A DNA stretch of 28,813 bases from assembly GCA_026260175.1 (NCBI GenBank), contig JAKCWW010003664.1:17269-46081 (forward strand). Direction: 5' to 3'. The translations under genes were made by a program, and so were the position numbers. The notes under the pieces are model-generated. The model did no database searches. It saw nothing but the letters and a program-made list of their open reading frames with translations, and was not told the DNA's origin. Of this stretch, positions 19,950 to 28,813 are shown piece by piece. Positions within the stretch are counted from its first letter, which is position 1, and each line of letters opens with the position of its first letter. The DNA is from Reticulitermes lucifugus (Eukaryota > Arthropoda > Insecta > Blattodea > Rhinotermitidae).

Positions 19950-20330
19950 ATGGAGCTGAATAACACAAACTCCTCTTGCACTTCCGAAATGGGAGCAGTG
20001 CCCCAGGTGGTTTTCACGATAATGTACGTGACCGGGGCTTTGGGGAACTTAGCAGCCCTGACTATCTTATATCGAAGTGAGAAACAAATGCGGAACAAGA
20101 AAATAGTACTGATGCTTCGGTGTCTCGCATCGAACGACCTTGTTGCACTGCTGGGGATGATGATTCTGATGAATCTACGGGTCTACCTGCCAACTGAGAG
20201 GGTCTGCAGCCTCGAGTTCTGTGTGGTACGGGTCATCTGGAGGCAGTTCGGACTCGGCTCGGGCTGCGTGGCGGTAGTGATGGCAGTTGAGCGATGGCTT
20301 GCGCTCACCCATCCTTTTCTCTACCAGAAG
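19950..20330 (+). CDS. Prostanoid-receptor-like class A GPCR, first coding exon (partial)
   Basis: The exon encodes 127 residues in phase 0, from an ATG in good context (AAAATGG) to a GTAAGT donor at 20331. What is seen: two N-glycosylation sequons at N4 and N7; TM1 at about 17-42 with the GxxGN pattern, N33 being the conserved TM1 Asn; TM2 at about 53-77 with LASND, D63 being the conserved TM2 Asp; Cys86 and Cys91 near the top of TM3; and TM3 ending in MAVERWLALTHPF, which has E-R-W in place of D/E-R-Y. The MAVER-LAL-HP-F/Y-Y ending is characteristic of prostanoid receptors, so a prostaglandin E2/prostacyclin-type receptor is the best call. In the family, such receptors sit in the plasma membrane and signal through G proteins. 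TM4-TM7 are not in this exon, and I find no later exon in the remaining 8.5 kb. The last 3 residues of the unspliced frame (VSL) are intron. It could be another rhodopsin-like subfamily; the class A assignment itself is firm. Confidence 0.85.
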
Positions 20331-20340
20331 GTAAGTTTGT
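20331..20340 (+). other. Splice donor of the GPCR exon
   Basis: AAG followed by GTAAGTTTGT is a near-consensus 5' splice site in phase 0. The open frame stops four codons later, which supports splicing rather than read-through. The intron would then continue to the window end or beyond. Confidence 0.8.
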
Positions 20341-20392
20341 AAAGACCCAAACACCCTTGCAGCTAAACACCAATTAACTACAGCTAAACGCT

Positions 20393-20670
20393 GTGTGGAG
20401 GAGCCGATATGGCATAGTCGGTATACGGGATGGTTGGTCGAAGAATTGTCGTTTAATGTCCGGCAGGGGCAAGAGATTTTTCTGTCCTCCGAAGCTTCCA
20501 GACCGGTTTTGTGATCCAACCGGGGGTACTTGCCCGTGGGTAAAGCGACAACGCCGTGAAATTGATCACGTACTTCCATATAACGTCATGATTAAGAATG
20601 AGTGGAGCTATAAACCCACAACCGCTTATGCCTTCGTGACATGGGCAGGGACAATTTTTATAACACATGC
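20393..20670 (+). mobile_element. Family A SINE in the GPCR intron
   Basis: GGAGCCGATATGGCATAGTCGG is an A-box-like head. It is followed by GGGCAAGAGATTTTTCTGTC, TTCCAGACCGG, ATCCAACCGGGGGTAC, GGTAAAGCGACAACGCCG, ATTAAGAATGAGTGGAGC and TGCCTTCGTGACATGGGC. The B box is weak. It starts only 62 bp after the donor and has the sense orientation. Three overlapping frames on both strands (20175-20779) come from this SINE and from the antisense of the exon. Confidence 0.75.
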
Positions 20671-21420
20671 GTATTTTGTAGCGCCTGATGCTGAAAATGA
20701 AGGCAATAAGATCTTCTAAACTTCGGAAAATATTTAGCACTCGACATGACGCAGCATCACACAAGACTTGAATTTTCAAACTAGGTTAACTTACTAGGTA
20801 ACTAGCAAAAAGACTAAAATAAACCTTTTTCCTACGGTATTTCTGAGTTGCAGTAAACAATCACGCCTACTCTAAGAAACACATCTGTACACAATTTACT
20901 GCGACTATAGCTTCCTCAGTTGACCTGCACAGCTTCAGTGGTGGGTACTTGGTCACGAAAAAGGGAAAAGCTGCTGCCAAGGTCAACTACAAACTGCACA
21001 ATCAGTAACTATACTTGAATCTCCTCGTTATATGTTGGTTGCGTGAAAAAGTAATGAAAGTAGCAGTGTCCAAAATACGGGACAATTTTCGATAATTACG
21101 GTCTTCGGGTATGGGACATGGTGTCATCTGTTCGATAAGTACTCAAGTTTCGTAGAAACCTCCTCCCTGCGTCTACAGTGCAGCAGAGGAAGCTGCGGGA
21201 GAGAAAGTATTGTGTGGTCATGCGGACATACAGCAACTGGACTCAATGATTATTAAGTGTGAGGGTTAAGTTTGTGACACCCCCACACTAGCATTAAGTT
21301 TTGTTTAACAGTTTTTACTTCTGTTAGTATTATTAGGTGCTTTAGTTCAGTGCGTACATGAACTCTTTAAGCGTGTATTTCGGATTTTTACATTTGATTG
21401 AACTTTACATACGGAGCATG
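20671..21420. other. Intronic unassigned sequence
   Basis: No further GPCR exon, RNA or repeat is recognised. Confidence 0.45.
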
Positions 21421-21945
21421 TATTAACTGACTAACCAAACAACCAACCAAACAATCATCCAACCAACCAACCAATCTCATGGAGCAGAGTCTTTTCTGAC
21501 AAGCTAACAGGTCCTCAGCTGGTCAAGGAATTATCCGCATTTTATGGAACCTGAAAGTTCATTGCCGCGTTTACAAGAGCTCGCTAATTGTCCCTCTTCT
21601 GGGCCAGACCAATGCAGTCTCCAACTCCCAACCGATTTCCGTAACATACTTTCTAATATTATCCTCCCATCTACTCCTAGGTTTTCCAAGTGGTCCCTTT
21701 CTCTCGGGCTTCCCCAACAAAGCCCTGTAGGCACCTCTCCTCTCTTCATTCGTGTCACATGCCCAGCCCATCCCATTTTTGTTGATTTCATCACCCGGAA
21801 AATATTTGGTGGGGAGTACATATCATGAAGCTCTTCCTTGTGCAGTTTCCTCCAGCCCGCTCTTACCTCGTCCTTCTTAGGCCCACGTATCTTCCTCAGC
21901 ACTCTATCCTCGAAGACCTTCATCCTATATTGAATATTAAACACG
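21421..21945 (-). pseudogene. Non-LTR retrotransposon ORF C-terminus, 3' end and tail
   Basis: On the minus strand a frame from 21944 reads through EDRVLRKIRGPKKDEV, WRKLHKEELHDMY and GWAGHVTRM. Near 21745 a frameshift moves the reading to the frame with RRGAYRALLGKPERKGPLG and RSRWEDNI, which stops at 21571. An AAMN-VP-NA-like remnant follows. This tail is typical of endonuclease/reverse-transcriptase ORFs of arthropod non-LTR retrotransposons. The element ends in a TTGG-type tetranucleotide tail (plus-strand CCAA units at about 21435-21475). The catalytic parts are missing, so it is a 5'-truncated dead copy. The plus frame 21544-21828 is its shadow. Confidence 0.85.
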
Positions 21946-22599
21946 TGGGTCTAAGTTTCAGGCAGTTGTTGAAAATACTGTCTCGCTAAACTATTGACTT
22001 GACAGAGAAACTGTTTTAGTAAAAATTCGTGTTATCCATAAAATATGCTTATTGCTTATTACATAGGCCCAATATTCGTATACAGGCATTCGATTTCGAA
22101 AAAATTATTCCTATAATATCAACATTTTCTGCGTCATTGACAGGGCTCTCTCCCTATTGCCAAGCGGATATTCGCATGATACCTATAACATTACTAAGTA
22201 TGCAGCAGACGTACGTCATCTATAAGCAAACTACACAGCCGTGTTTAATGCCACGCTCAAGGATTATTCAAATCAACCAACCAACTAACAAACCAAACAG
22301 CTGTCTAAGGACGGAGATTTGCGACAGATACAAATCGAAGTCCCTTGGCCCATTTAGCCATTACTGAAAATGAATCGCGTTGCTGGGCTGTGACACGGAA
22401 ACCGTGGACGGGGATTGTGCTTACGCTAACGGATACCTCGTCTTGACTGACAGACTTGACGCGGTCCTCATACTGAGGACTTATCTCTGGGGCGTGCGGG
22501 GGAAGAAATTTTGTCGGTCGGGTGTCTGGTGTTTGAACCCAAAATGGTTCAGTCGTGTAAGCTCAAAGCCTTTGTGACTCGCGGTCGATGATGGAGGAA
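21946..22599. other. Intronic sequence with a CCAA-type tail remnant
   Basis: AATCAACCAACCAACTAACA at about 22268-22287 looks like another retrotransposon tetranucleotide tail in minus orientation. No coding remnant is clear beside it. The frames 22029-22367 and 22380-22577 have no known motif. Confidence 0.45.
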
Positions 22600-23090
22600 T
22601 GAGGACCGTGCCGCTTCTTTTAATTATACCCTCACACTCGCTTCACAACTGGGAAAATTTGCGGAAAAACTCAAAGAGGGTAGCCGAAAAGTCCTGGGTA
22701 TATACCACTTTTTCTGGGCAACCTCGACTTGCCTGCTGATTGCTATTGCTTCTGTTTAGGTCTCAGGCGACTTTGGTCACCCCTCAGTCGGTACCAGTGC
22801 CTCTAAAGTTGCCGAAAGAGGGCGCTTCCCGCATAAGCTAACTGTGGGCAGAAACTCTCAGTTTGATGTGGTTGGCGAAAAAGGAAACCTCCAAATCCTC
22901 GAGAATTTGCTCGCTGCTAATATACTAAGGTGTCTTAGTCGCAACGCGAAGACATTTGAATTGTATCAACTGCAGCTTCCTAACATGGGTGCGGGTACTG
23001 CGCCTCCAAATGGGGCTCCCACAGCCCATCATAGGACGAATGATCTATTAATAAATCACAACTACGAGATTTTCCGTTGTGGTGCATGAC
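22600..23090 (+). other. Possible transposon fragment of unknown class
   Basis: This stretch is GC-richer than its surroundings and contains GCCGAAAGAGGGCGCTTCCC and a short frame (22844-23089) with FDVVGEKGNLQIL and GAGTAPPNGAPTAHH. I do not recognise the protein. Composition and position suggest a 5' portion of a retroelement, but this is a guess. Confidence 0.3.
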
Positions 23091-23212
23091 AGGAATGAAT
23101 CTGGTAGGAGCGTACAAAGTTTTGGGAGGAGCACAGTGCCTCTGTGTTCAGTACTGTACAAATTCACATACGTGAAGATCTCAAATCTTATCCAAAAATT
23201 TATTTTCAGAAG

Positions 23213-23375
23213 ATTCAAGTATTGTGGAATATTAGGGTCCTTTGACTGGTAAATAGTTACCGACGTTTCGAAGAACTGGACTGCCTTAACCTTAATGTTC
23301 TAGCAGTCCTAGCACCCTTCTAGGACTATTTACCAGTCGGCGCGGCATAACATCCCAGAAGAATTGAATCTTCAG
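23213..23375. mobile_element. Foldback family B, copy 3
   Basis: TTTGACTGGTAAATAGTTACC followed by GACGTTTCGAAGAAC is opposed by CTATTTACCAGTCGGCGCGG, CATAACATCCCAGAAGAATTG and AATCTTCAGC. The outer right end matches 27480-27510 and 28140-28170. The centre contains AGTCC-AGGACT duplications. Confidence 0.7.
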
Positions 23376-24667
23376 CAACACAGCTGAAAGAACCTCAAAT
23401 CTCGCTTTCCAGTTCCAGTTCTGTCCCTTTAAACAACACCCTTTTTCGTTTTTTACATTTCATGTATAAAACATTTGGACAGCTTCTGTAAATGCTTGTT
23501 GCACTCACCCAAGCGAAGTAAAGTTTATTCCCCTGAAGTGTTTCACCGTATCTCCAGCAATGTTCTTACTTGTCAACTTCGATTAACACAGGAGAGATAC
23601 TGGTAGTCTCTCCAAACTATAGGAGTTGGTAGACAAGAGGAACTACACAACAAAGAGGGGAAAAAATTCCCTTTCCATAACTAATGCCGCCAGGACACTG
23701 TCCTGTAGTACCTGTTCCGAAAAAAAAAACACACCATAAAACTTAACTCAACAAAGCCGGTCTCTAGAAGTAAACAAAATATTACTTTATGTATATCTTT
23801 ATCTCCTCAGCAGAATACAAGATAAAATCTCGATACAAAGAGAGCTAACAAATCCTCAAAAAATTTGGGAAAGTTAAAATATTTGGTACTGGCCATAACA
23901 AATTAAAACTGCATTCATGAAGGAATTAAGAGCATAGGGCATTCGGAAAATGTATCGTAAAATTCGGTTCAGAAATATTTCAATTTTCTTTCAAAAAGTC
24001 TAAACATAAAACGTGCAAAATTATGATTCTTCCTCTTTTTTCGTATGGGCATCAAACTTGGTTTCTTGCTTTCGAGAAAGAATATGATTTCAGAGAGGCT
24101 TCTGGGAACACAATGCCGAGTATTTTGAACTCCAATAAAGAAGAAAAATACGAAGATATAATACATTTCAGCCGTCAATTTAGGCCACGACCACTTCCTT
24201 GCCCATACTTGCCAATTCATAATTCACTAAACATTATACGATTCGATGTCACAATCCAGAAGACTGACAGCGTCGTTAAATAAACAATAAGAATATAGTA
24301 AGTTATATTCTTCATGAAATAACGTCTTGGCGATTACAGAAGGAAGATGAAATGGGGATGTGATAAATGCATACAAATTGAGAGAGCATGAAGTAGAAGG
24401 ACGTCCATAATATTATACGGAATCTTAAGAAAATATGTCGTGATATTCTGGAACTGATTCAAATGGCCAATACAGTAACAGGACTCGAGAAAAGGGGTGA
24501 CACACCTATTGCGCGTGGCCAAATTCGCATGCGAAAAAAATTTGCTTGACAAATAAGCCCATTTGATAAGCTGCCGGAATTGGTATGAAAATGAGTTATT
24601 GCAAGTCAGTAGCAGCAAGTAATCTTTCGCCGGTGTAATGCAGACTCAACTGAATGAGCTGTGTCAA
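23376..24667. other. Unassigned AT-rich sequence
   Basis: No gene, RNA or repeat is recognised. Frames near 23969-24283 on both strands overlap and have no motif. Confidence 0.45.
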
Positions 24668-24830
24668 CTTTTAAGCGCTTTCGCAAAATTGCGAAAAGAG
24701 ACTATTGCTTCGTCATGTCCGTCTGTCCGCCTGTCTCTATGGAGCAACTCGGCTCCCACTAGACGGATTTTCTTGAAATTTTATATTTGAGGGTTCTTCG
24801 AAAATCTGCAGAGAAAATTCAAGTTTGATT
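24668..24830 (+). repeat. Dispersed repeat family D, copy 1
   Basis: Blocks CTTTTAAGCGCTTTCGC, CTTCGTCATGTCCGTCTGTCC, GCCTGTCTC, GGATTTTCTTGAAATTTTAT. The same blocks appear in reverse complement at 25920-26090 (CGAAGGCGCCTAAAAAT, GGACGGACATCACGAAG, TTCATAAAAGTCC). Confidence 0.7.
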
Positions 24831-25919
24831 AAAATATGACGAGAATAATGGGTACTTTACATGAAGACCTATGTATATTTATGATAATATCTAGCTGAAT
24901 TCTTCGTAGAATGAGAAATGTTTCAGACAACAGTTGTAGAGAAAACCAAACACAAATTTTACGTTTAATAACACTTTCCGAAAATCGTGCCGTTTATTAG
25001 ATAATGTGGAAAAGATATGGCAGAGCCAGACAAGCCACAGGTGGCAATATATGAGGCGCAGAAAAGATGCGATTTGCATGCTGGTTAACTAAGGCAAGAA
25101 TAGAGACACACTCATAATATTAATATTGTTTTTCCACGGCAACAATAGTTACTCGAACGCGACTCTATGTTACGTTACACGTACATTGCCTGTCTTGTTA
25201 GATTTTTAAATAAAACTGCTTGTACAATTATTGTAGTATGTACTTTCTGCTTTAAATTTAGAATGAACGGTTCTGGGGCTAAGCCAGTCCCCTCTTCAAC
25301 GGGAAGGAATGACCATTTCTCCGGGGTAAGGGGGCCAGTGTGTGAAGCTGAATATTTGCATCCATCTAGTACCAACATCTAAAATGACTGAAGCTATAAC
25401 TCCAGTACTCTATATGCCTTCACGTTAATTGATAAACTGGTAAAAGAAATATGTAATGATACGAAAAGACAGAATATGTTTAAAAATAACTGAAAAGAGT
25501 TCGTTAGCTCTGTATAGAGATACGAATTTTACATGGAGTAAAAGATCACATGCAGAATGCTGTACCAGCAGGAAAAGAAGTGGAATAGCGTGGTTGTTAG
25601 CAGGAGCGTAGAAACTGAGACTAATTAGAATGAAAATAAAGGAAGATATCCTTTATGTTTAGGCGAAAAGAATGTCCAACTATACTGCTGAAATGTTCAG
25701 AAACTAAAAAATAAGGAACGGATATTTTAAATAAAAAAGATAGGCCGTGTACGTGTAATGTAACATTGTAGCGCTTTCGTGTAATAGTTATACCTCCTCG
25801 GCTATCCTAAGAGTCTGATACCACTTCAGTCGAATAGAGCGCTTTCATGGCGATTTAATGACGCTGGCAAGAATAACAAGTAATGTGTCTGATATATTTG
25901 CCCCACTTGAAACAAATTT
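24831..25919. other. Unassigned sequence between inverted family D copies
   Basis: Frames at 24891-25079, 25167-25382 and 25175-25378 are unsupported. ACCTCCTCG at 25792-25800 is complemented by CGAGGAGGT at 26104-26112, a possible pair of short terminal repeats around the second copy. Confidence 0.4.
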
Positions 25920-26090
25920 GGGATGTCTCGACAGATTTTCATAAAAGTCCTCAGTACCCAGTTCTACGGAAATCCGTCCTTTGACAGCCGCGCTGATACA
26001 TGCGGACAGACGGACAGACAGAAAGAAGGACGGACGGACATCACGAAGCTCATCGGCGATTTTCACGACTATGCGAAGGCGCCTAAAAAT
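25920..26090 (-). repeat. Dispersed repeat family D, copy 2 (inverted)
   Basis: Minus strand: ATTTTTAGGCGCCTTCGC, GAAAATCGCCGATGAGC, TTCGTGATGTCCGTCCG, and CGTCTGTCCGCATGTATCAG. The core run of GGAC/GACA units (26014-26040) is a tetranucleotide expansion. The reverse frame 25845-26066 is a repeat artefact. Confidence 0.7.
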
Positions 26091-26954
26091 GGCTGACTAC
26101 GAGCGAGGAGGTAGCTTAGAAAAATATTAGGATAAACTGATAATATTATTTATGATCTAAAAATGCTCACTGCAATCGTATGGGCACGTTACAGGCTGTT
26201 CTTATGAGTGTTAAACGTTTATAGCACCAAGTCTGCAAAAGGCTCTCCATCCCTGAACTTGAACATGAAAGGGATAATCCCAAGGTAAATAAACGGAATG
26301 CATGCAATAGGCTACTATGTTTTCCTTCGTAGTAGGAAATGTGAGGTGTGATATGTGTTTGGACATGCTAAAGTGTTTGTTATGCTTTTGCACAGTTTGA
26401 GGACTCTGCCAAAATAAACGCTCCCTTAGATTTTGCAACAAATAACCAGTTTTTGAATTGGTGGCTGGAAAAAACAGAACAGATTTCTTAACTTCTCTTT
26501 TAATCCGATTTAACTCATGTTTTTCTCTTGGGAAGGGGGTGTTGTGAAGGACAGAACCTACTATTCAAAGTTGATGTGGCTACAGGACACAAAAGGCAGA
26601 ATATCGGAATATAGAGCTCAGACTTAATCAAGATACGCTGGAAAATATAAAAAATAAATTATTTATATCGACATTTGTCATAATTTATTCCTTTTTTTGA
26701 AACAATCGCCGTCGTGAAAATCTGAATAATTATTTTGTCCTGTCTTAAAGAATTCAATAAATACACATTTAAATGTTTAAATTTAAAACTTGTTTTTCCT
26801 AATCATTATAATTCCACCAGTGCTCCAAACTCATTCACTCGTCTATCACTGACGTTATCTAATTGATCTTTTCAACTGACAAAGTCGTTAAATAACACCT
26901 AAAATACCAACATATCCAGAAAATGATAAAATATGAATAAGTGAATAAAAAGGT
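26091..26954. other. Unassigned AT-rich sequence
   Basis: No gene, RNA or repeat is recognised. Confidence 0.45.
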
Positions 26955-27195
26955 TGTTACGGCCCCTCGATTGCTGGGATCACGGGTTCGAATCTCGCTG
27001 AGGGCATGGATGTTCGTCTGTTGTGTTTGTTGTGTGTTGTGTAGGTTGCGACCTCTGCGACGGGCTGATCACTCGTTCAGAGGAGTCCTACCCGGTATGT
27101 GTTTGTCTGTGTGTGATCTAGAAACCTCAACAACGAGGCGGCCTGGGCTCGAGTTCGGCTGTTACGCCATAGAAAAAAAAGTATAAATAAACATA
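26955..27195 (+). mobile_element. tRNA-type SINE, family E
   Basis: The head has CGGCCCCTCGATTGCTGGG and B-box-like CGGGTTCGAATCTCGC. The body has GTTGTGTTTGTTGTGTGTTG and GACGGGCTGATCACTCG, and ends ACGCCATAGAAAAAAAAGTA with an A-rich tail. The body and the A-tail differ from family A. The plus frame 26941-27186 runs through it. Confidence 0.65.
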
Positions 27196-27327
27196 GAAAT
27201 GAATAATAAAAGCCTGTTCATTCTGAAGCAAGTTGTGAGCCTTCTGAAGTAACTAACATCTGTTCTAGCTTACTACGCAGTAGTTTACTTACTGTCATTT
27301 TGTAGTGCCTGTAAACACATACCGAGT

Positions 27328-27540
27328 ATCTTCGCTCTTCTGGGATATTACACACCGTAGATTGGTAGTTAGTTACCGACGTTTTGTGACAAATTATCGG
27401 TCCCATCTTCAAGGGTCAAACAGGACCGATGGGCAGGATAGGTTGTCCGGAAACGTCGGTAACCAACTACCAATCCACGCTGCGTAACATCCCAGAAGAG
27501 TGAAGATCTCATTTTTAAACCTTGGCGGAAGCCTGAAATC
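27328..27540. mobile_element. Foldback family B, copy 4
   Basis: The left end ATCTTCGCTCTTCTGGGAT (27328-27346) returns as ATCCCAGAAGAGTGAAGAT (27489-27507). The inner blocks GGTAGTTAGTTACCGACG and CGTCGGTAACCAACTACC are inverted. The outer right flank ACCTTGGCGGAAGCCTGAAATC is also shared with the next copy, so the repeated unit extends past the inverted ends. On the minus strand the centre reads TTGAAGA, T, GGGAC then a degraded GAAA: a hammerhead-like layout with the essential first C replaced by T. Confidence 0.8.
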
Positions 27541-28009
27541 ATGCACACACTGAGTATTTACCCTTGCCTCTCGTCAAGCGTGATTGAAGTAAGGAACCTG
27601 ACTTGCGCTACAGAAAACAGATCGTGGTTTATTGCAGTTACTAACATAAACTTAGAAGAAATATAAATGTTGCTGTTTGAAGGTACTTGTAAGACAAAAA
27701 GAAGAAATCTAAGGCCTCGCCATTTATTGGCATACTGTGAGAAGTACCAGTAGACAAATATAGCGCACGACTCAGTCTTCTGGAACTGGTAGTGGCATTT
27801 CCTTCATACAAGATGTAATAATTACAGTACCACGGCTCGTTCACCAGGACCTTGTTTTGGAAGGCGAAAAACACTACTCGGAGAAAATCTCGGTACGAAA
27901 TGACAAGAGCCTTCAAAAGGTGATTCTTGCCTCTTTTTTTTTTAACTTTGTAGAATAAGTGCGCGTCATCTGTGTAACAAGAGCAAAGAAACAGCGGTGA
28001 CATGCGATA
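27541..28009. other. Unassigned sequence
   Basis: The reverse frame 27641-28003 (120 codons) has no recognisable motif, though it lies between two related elements and could be part of a larger one. Confidence 0.4.
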
Positions 28010-28205
28010 TTCTCTCTTCTTGGATGTTATGCAGCGCAGACTGGTAGTTAGCGACGTTTTGAGACAACTTATCGGTCTCTTGGCCCTTGAATACGGGGCC
28101 GATAGGTTGTCCTGAAACGTCGGCGACTACCAATATACGCTGCGTAACATCCTAGAAAAGCGAAGATCTCGTTTACACCGTGGCGGAAACCTGAAATCGC
28201 GCAGT
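28010..28205. mobile_element. Foldback family B, copy 5
   Basis: Blocks in order: TCTCTCTTCTTGGATGTTATG, CAGCGCAGACTGGTAG, TTAGCGACGTTTTGAGACAAC, ACGGGGCCGATAGG, GTCCTGAAACGTCGGCGAC and TGCGTAACATCCTAGAAAAG (partly in pieces), then ACCGTGGCGGAAACCTGAAATC as in copy 4. It begins about 680 bp after copy 4 and has the same orientation of flanks. Confidence 0.8.
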
Positions 28206-28550
28206 GGTTACATGCTATTACCTTTGAGTGCTAGGCAGAGGAGACAAGTGGAACTGATGGCAATGACGAAGCAGCCATCAATATCAATTGAAATCCAATG
28301 TACCTGTGCATGTTATTTCTCGGAAACGCATTACAAATGATCATGTTGAATCAAATGTAGCCGGACTGGTTCGCCGCGCACCGCAAGTCGCAGTGTAGAG
28401 ATTCCATTCTTGACATATACCCTATAAGCCCTAAAAGACAATTCTTTTTTCGGAAATAGCCGCATAGAAAAGTAGGAGTTGCCTTGTAGGCGATTCCTTA
28501 CGGCAGTAAAGATGCCATGTGTAAAACGAAATGTCTGTGTTGAAAGGATA
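28206..28550. other. Unassigned sequence
   Basis: No gene is recognised. A GC-rich phrase GCCGGACTGGTTCGCCGCGC (about 28361-28380) might be a tRNA-type head on either strand, but it is too short to call. Confidence 0.35.
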
Positions 28551-28552
28551 TA

Positions 28553-28813
28553 CAGTCGACCTCGGTTATAACGGACTTTGGTTATGACGGATCATTTTTC
28601 ATTCCCTGGCCGTTTCCCTATGCTTTATCACAGTAATTACCTCGGTTACACCGGTCTCTCATATATCGGATCTTCGGCCACAGCGGATTTTTCCGGCATT
28701 CCCCAACAGTTGATTTTCCTCGGCTATACCGTTTTTGGCAAAATAACGGACAGTTCACAACGGTTACAGTGTGTTCGAGCGCAGAGGGCTCACTTGTCAG
28801 AGCGACATGAAGT
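28553..28813 (+). mobile_element. Pogo/Tigger-like DNA transposon 5' end, cut by window end
   Basis: The terminal motif CAGTCGACCTCGGTTATAAC begins right after a TA (28551-28552), the target duplicated by the Tc1/mariner superfamily. GGTTATGACGGAT, CTCGGTTACACCGGTC, TCGGCTATACCGTTTTTGGC and CACAACGGTTAC repeat the CTCGGTTATAACGGA theme inside the end, as in Tigger termini with internal subterminal repeats. The other end lies beyond the window, so I cannot tell a full transposon from a MITE. Confidence 0.7.

Noticed and set aside
20393-20779. Next exon of the GPCR
   Set aside because: The frames here belong to a SINE and show no TM4-TM7 features.
21421-21480. Telomere-like or satellite array
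   Set aside because: The CCAA units are the short tail of the adjacent retrotransposon copy, not a telomeric TTAGG array.
27641-28003. 120-codon reverse-strand gene
   Set aside because: It lies between two family B elements and has no motif; composition is like the flanks.

Overview
This is an AT-rich eukaryotic window, most likely from an insect genome. It contains one recognisable host exon. The rest is mostly repeats. The evidence for an insect is the repertoire of tRNA-derived SINEs, decayed non-LTR retrotransposon tails of a type abundant in arthropods, and a one-exon prostanoid-receptor-like GPCR fragment with a good splice donor. The dense transposon content of several classes fits a large genome (cockroach, termite, stick insect or orthopteran), but I cannot name the order. 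No bacterial-type operon, rRNA or genuine tRNA gene is visible. Nearly all long open frames lie inside repeats or microsatellites and are not genes.

Layout. 1-5 kb: tRNA-type SINEs in both orientations (88-335, 2005-2135, 2240-2512, 4535-4760), a 290-bp foldback element (1467-1757), a second-type foldback (2784-2975) and a decayed retrotransposon tail (3946-4445). 5-9 kb: a 641-bp near-perfect palindrome (5189-5829), a TACG/TATG microsatellite (7943-8318) and another SINE. 9-12 kb: a 16-copy minisatellite with an invariant 35-bp period and a three-unit higher-order pattern, followed by a degenerate GTCA-rich tract. 12-16 kb: SINEs, one inserted into another and containing a 110-bp assembly gap, a foldback (12935-13217), and a solo ribozyme-like motif (15772-15811). 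17-20 kb: two retrotransposon 3' ends, then a 50-60-bp-period minisatellite that ends about 450 bp before the GPCR coding exon. 19950-20330: the GPCR exon (N-terminus to the end of TM3). Everything after 20331 is presumably its first intron or beyond, and is filled with SINE, LINE, foldback and MITE-like copies. The window ends inside what looks like a pogo/Tigger-type DNA transposon.

The most interesting signal is a hammerhead-ribozyme-like core in four separate repeats: CTGANGA, one extra T, a stem II hairpin, GAAA, a very short palindromic stem III, TA, and a complementary stem I. Two copies (15772-15811 and 5699-5740) keep every core position. Three of the four loci are foldbacks carrying the motif once per arm, pointing outward, so either strand's transcript would contain one ribozyme-like unit in its 3' half. 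Hammerheads with tiny stem III are known from Penelope-like elements and retrozymes. I infer that these are small, non-autonomous relatives.
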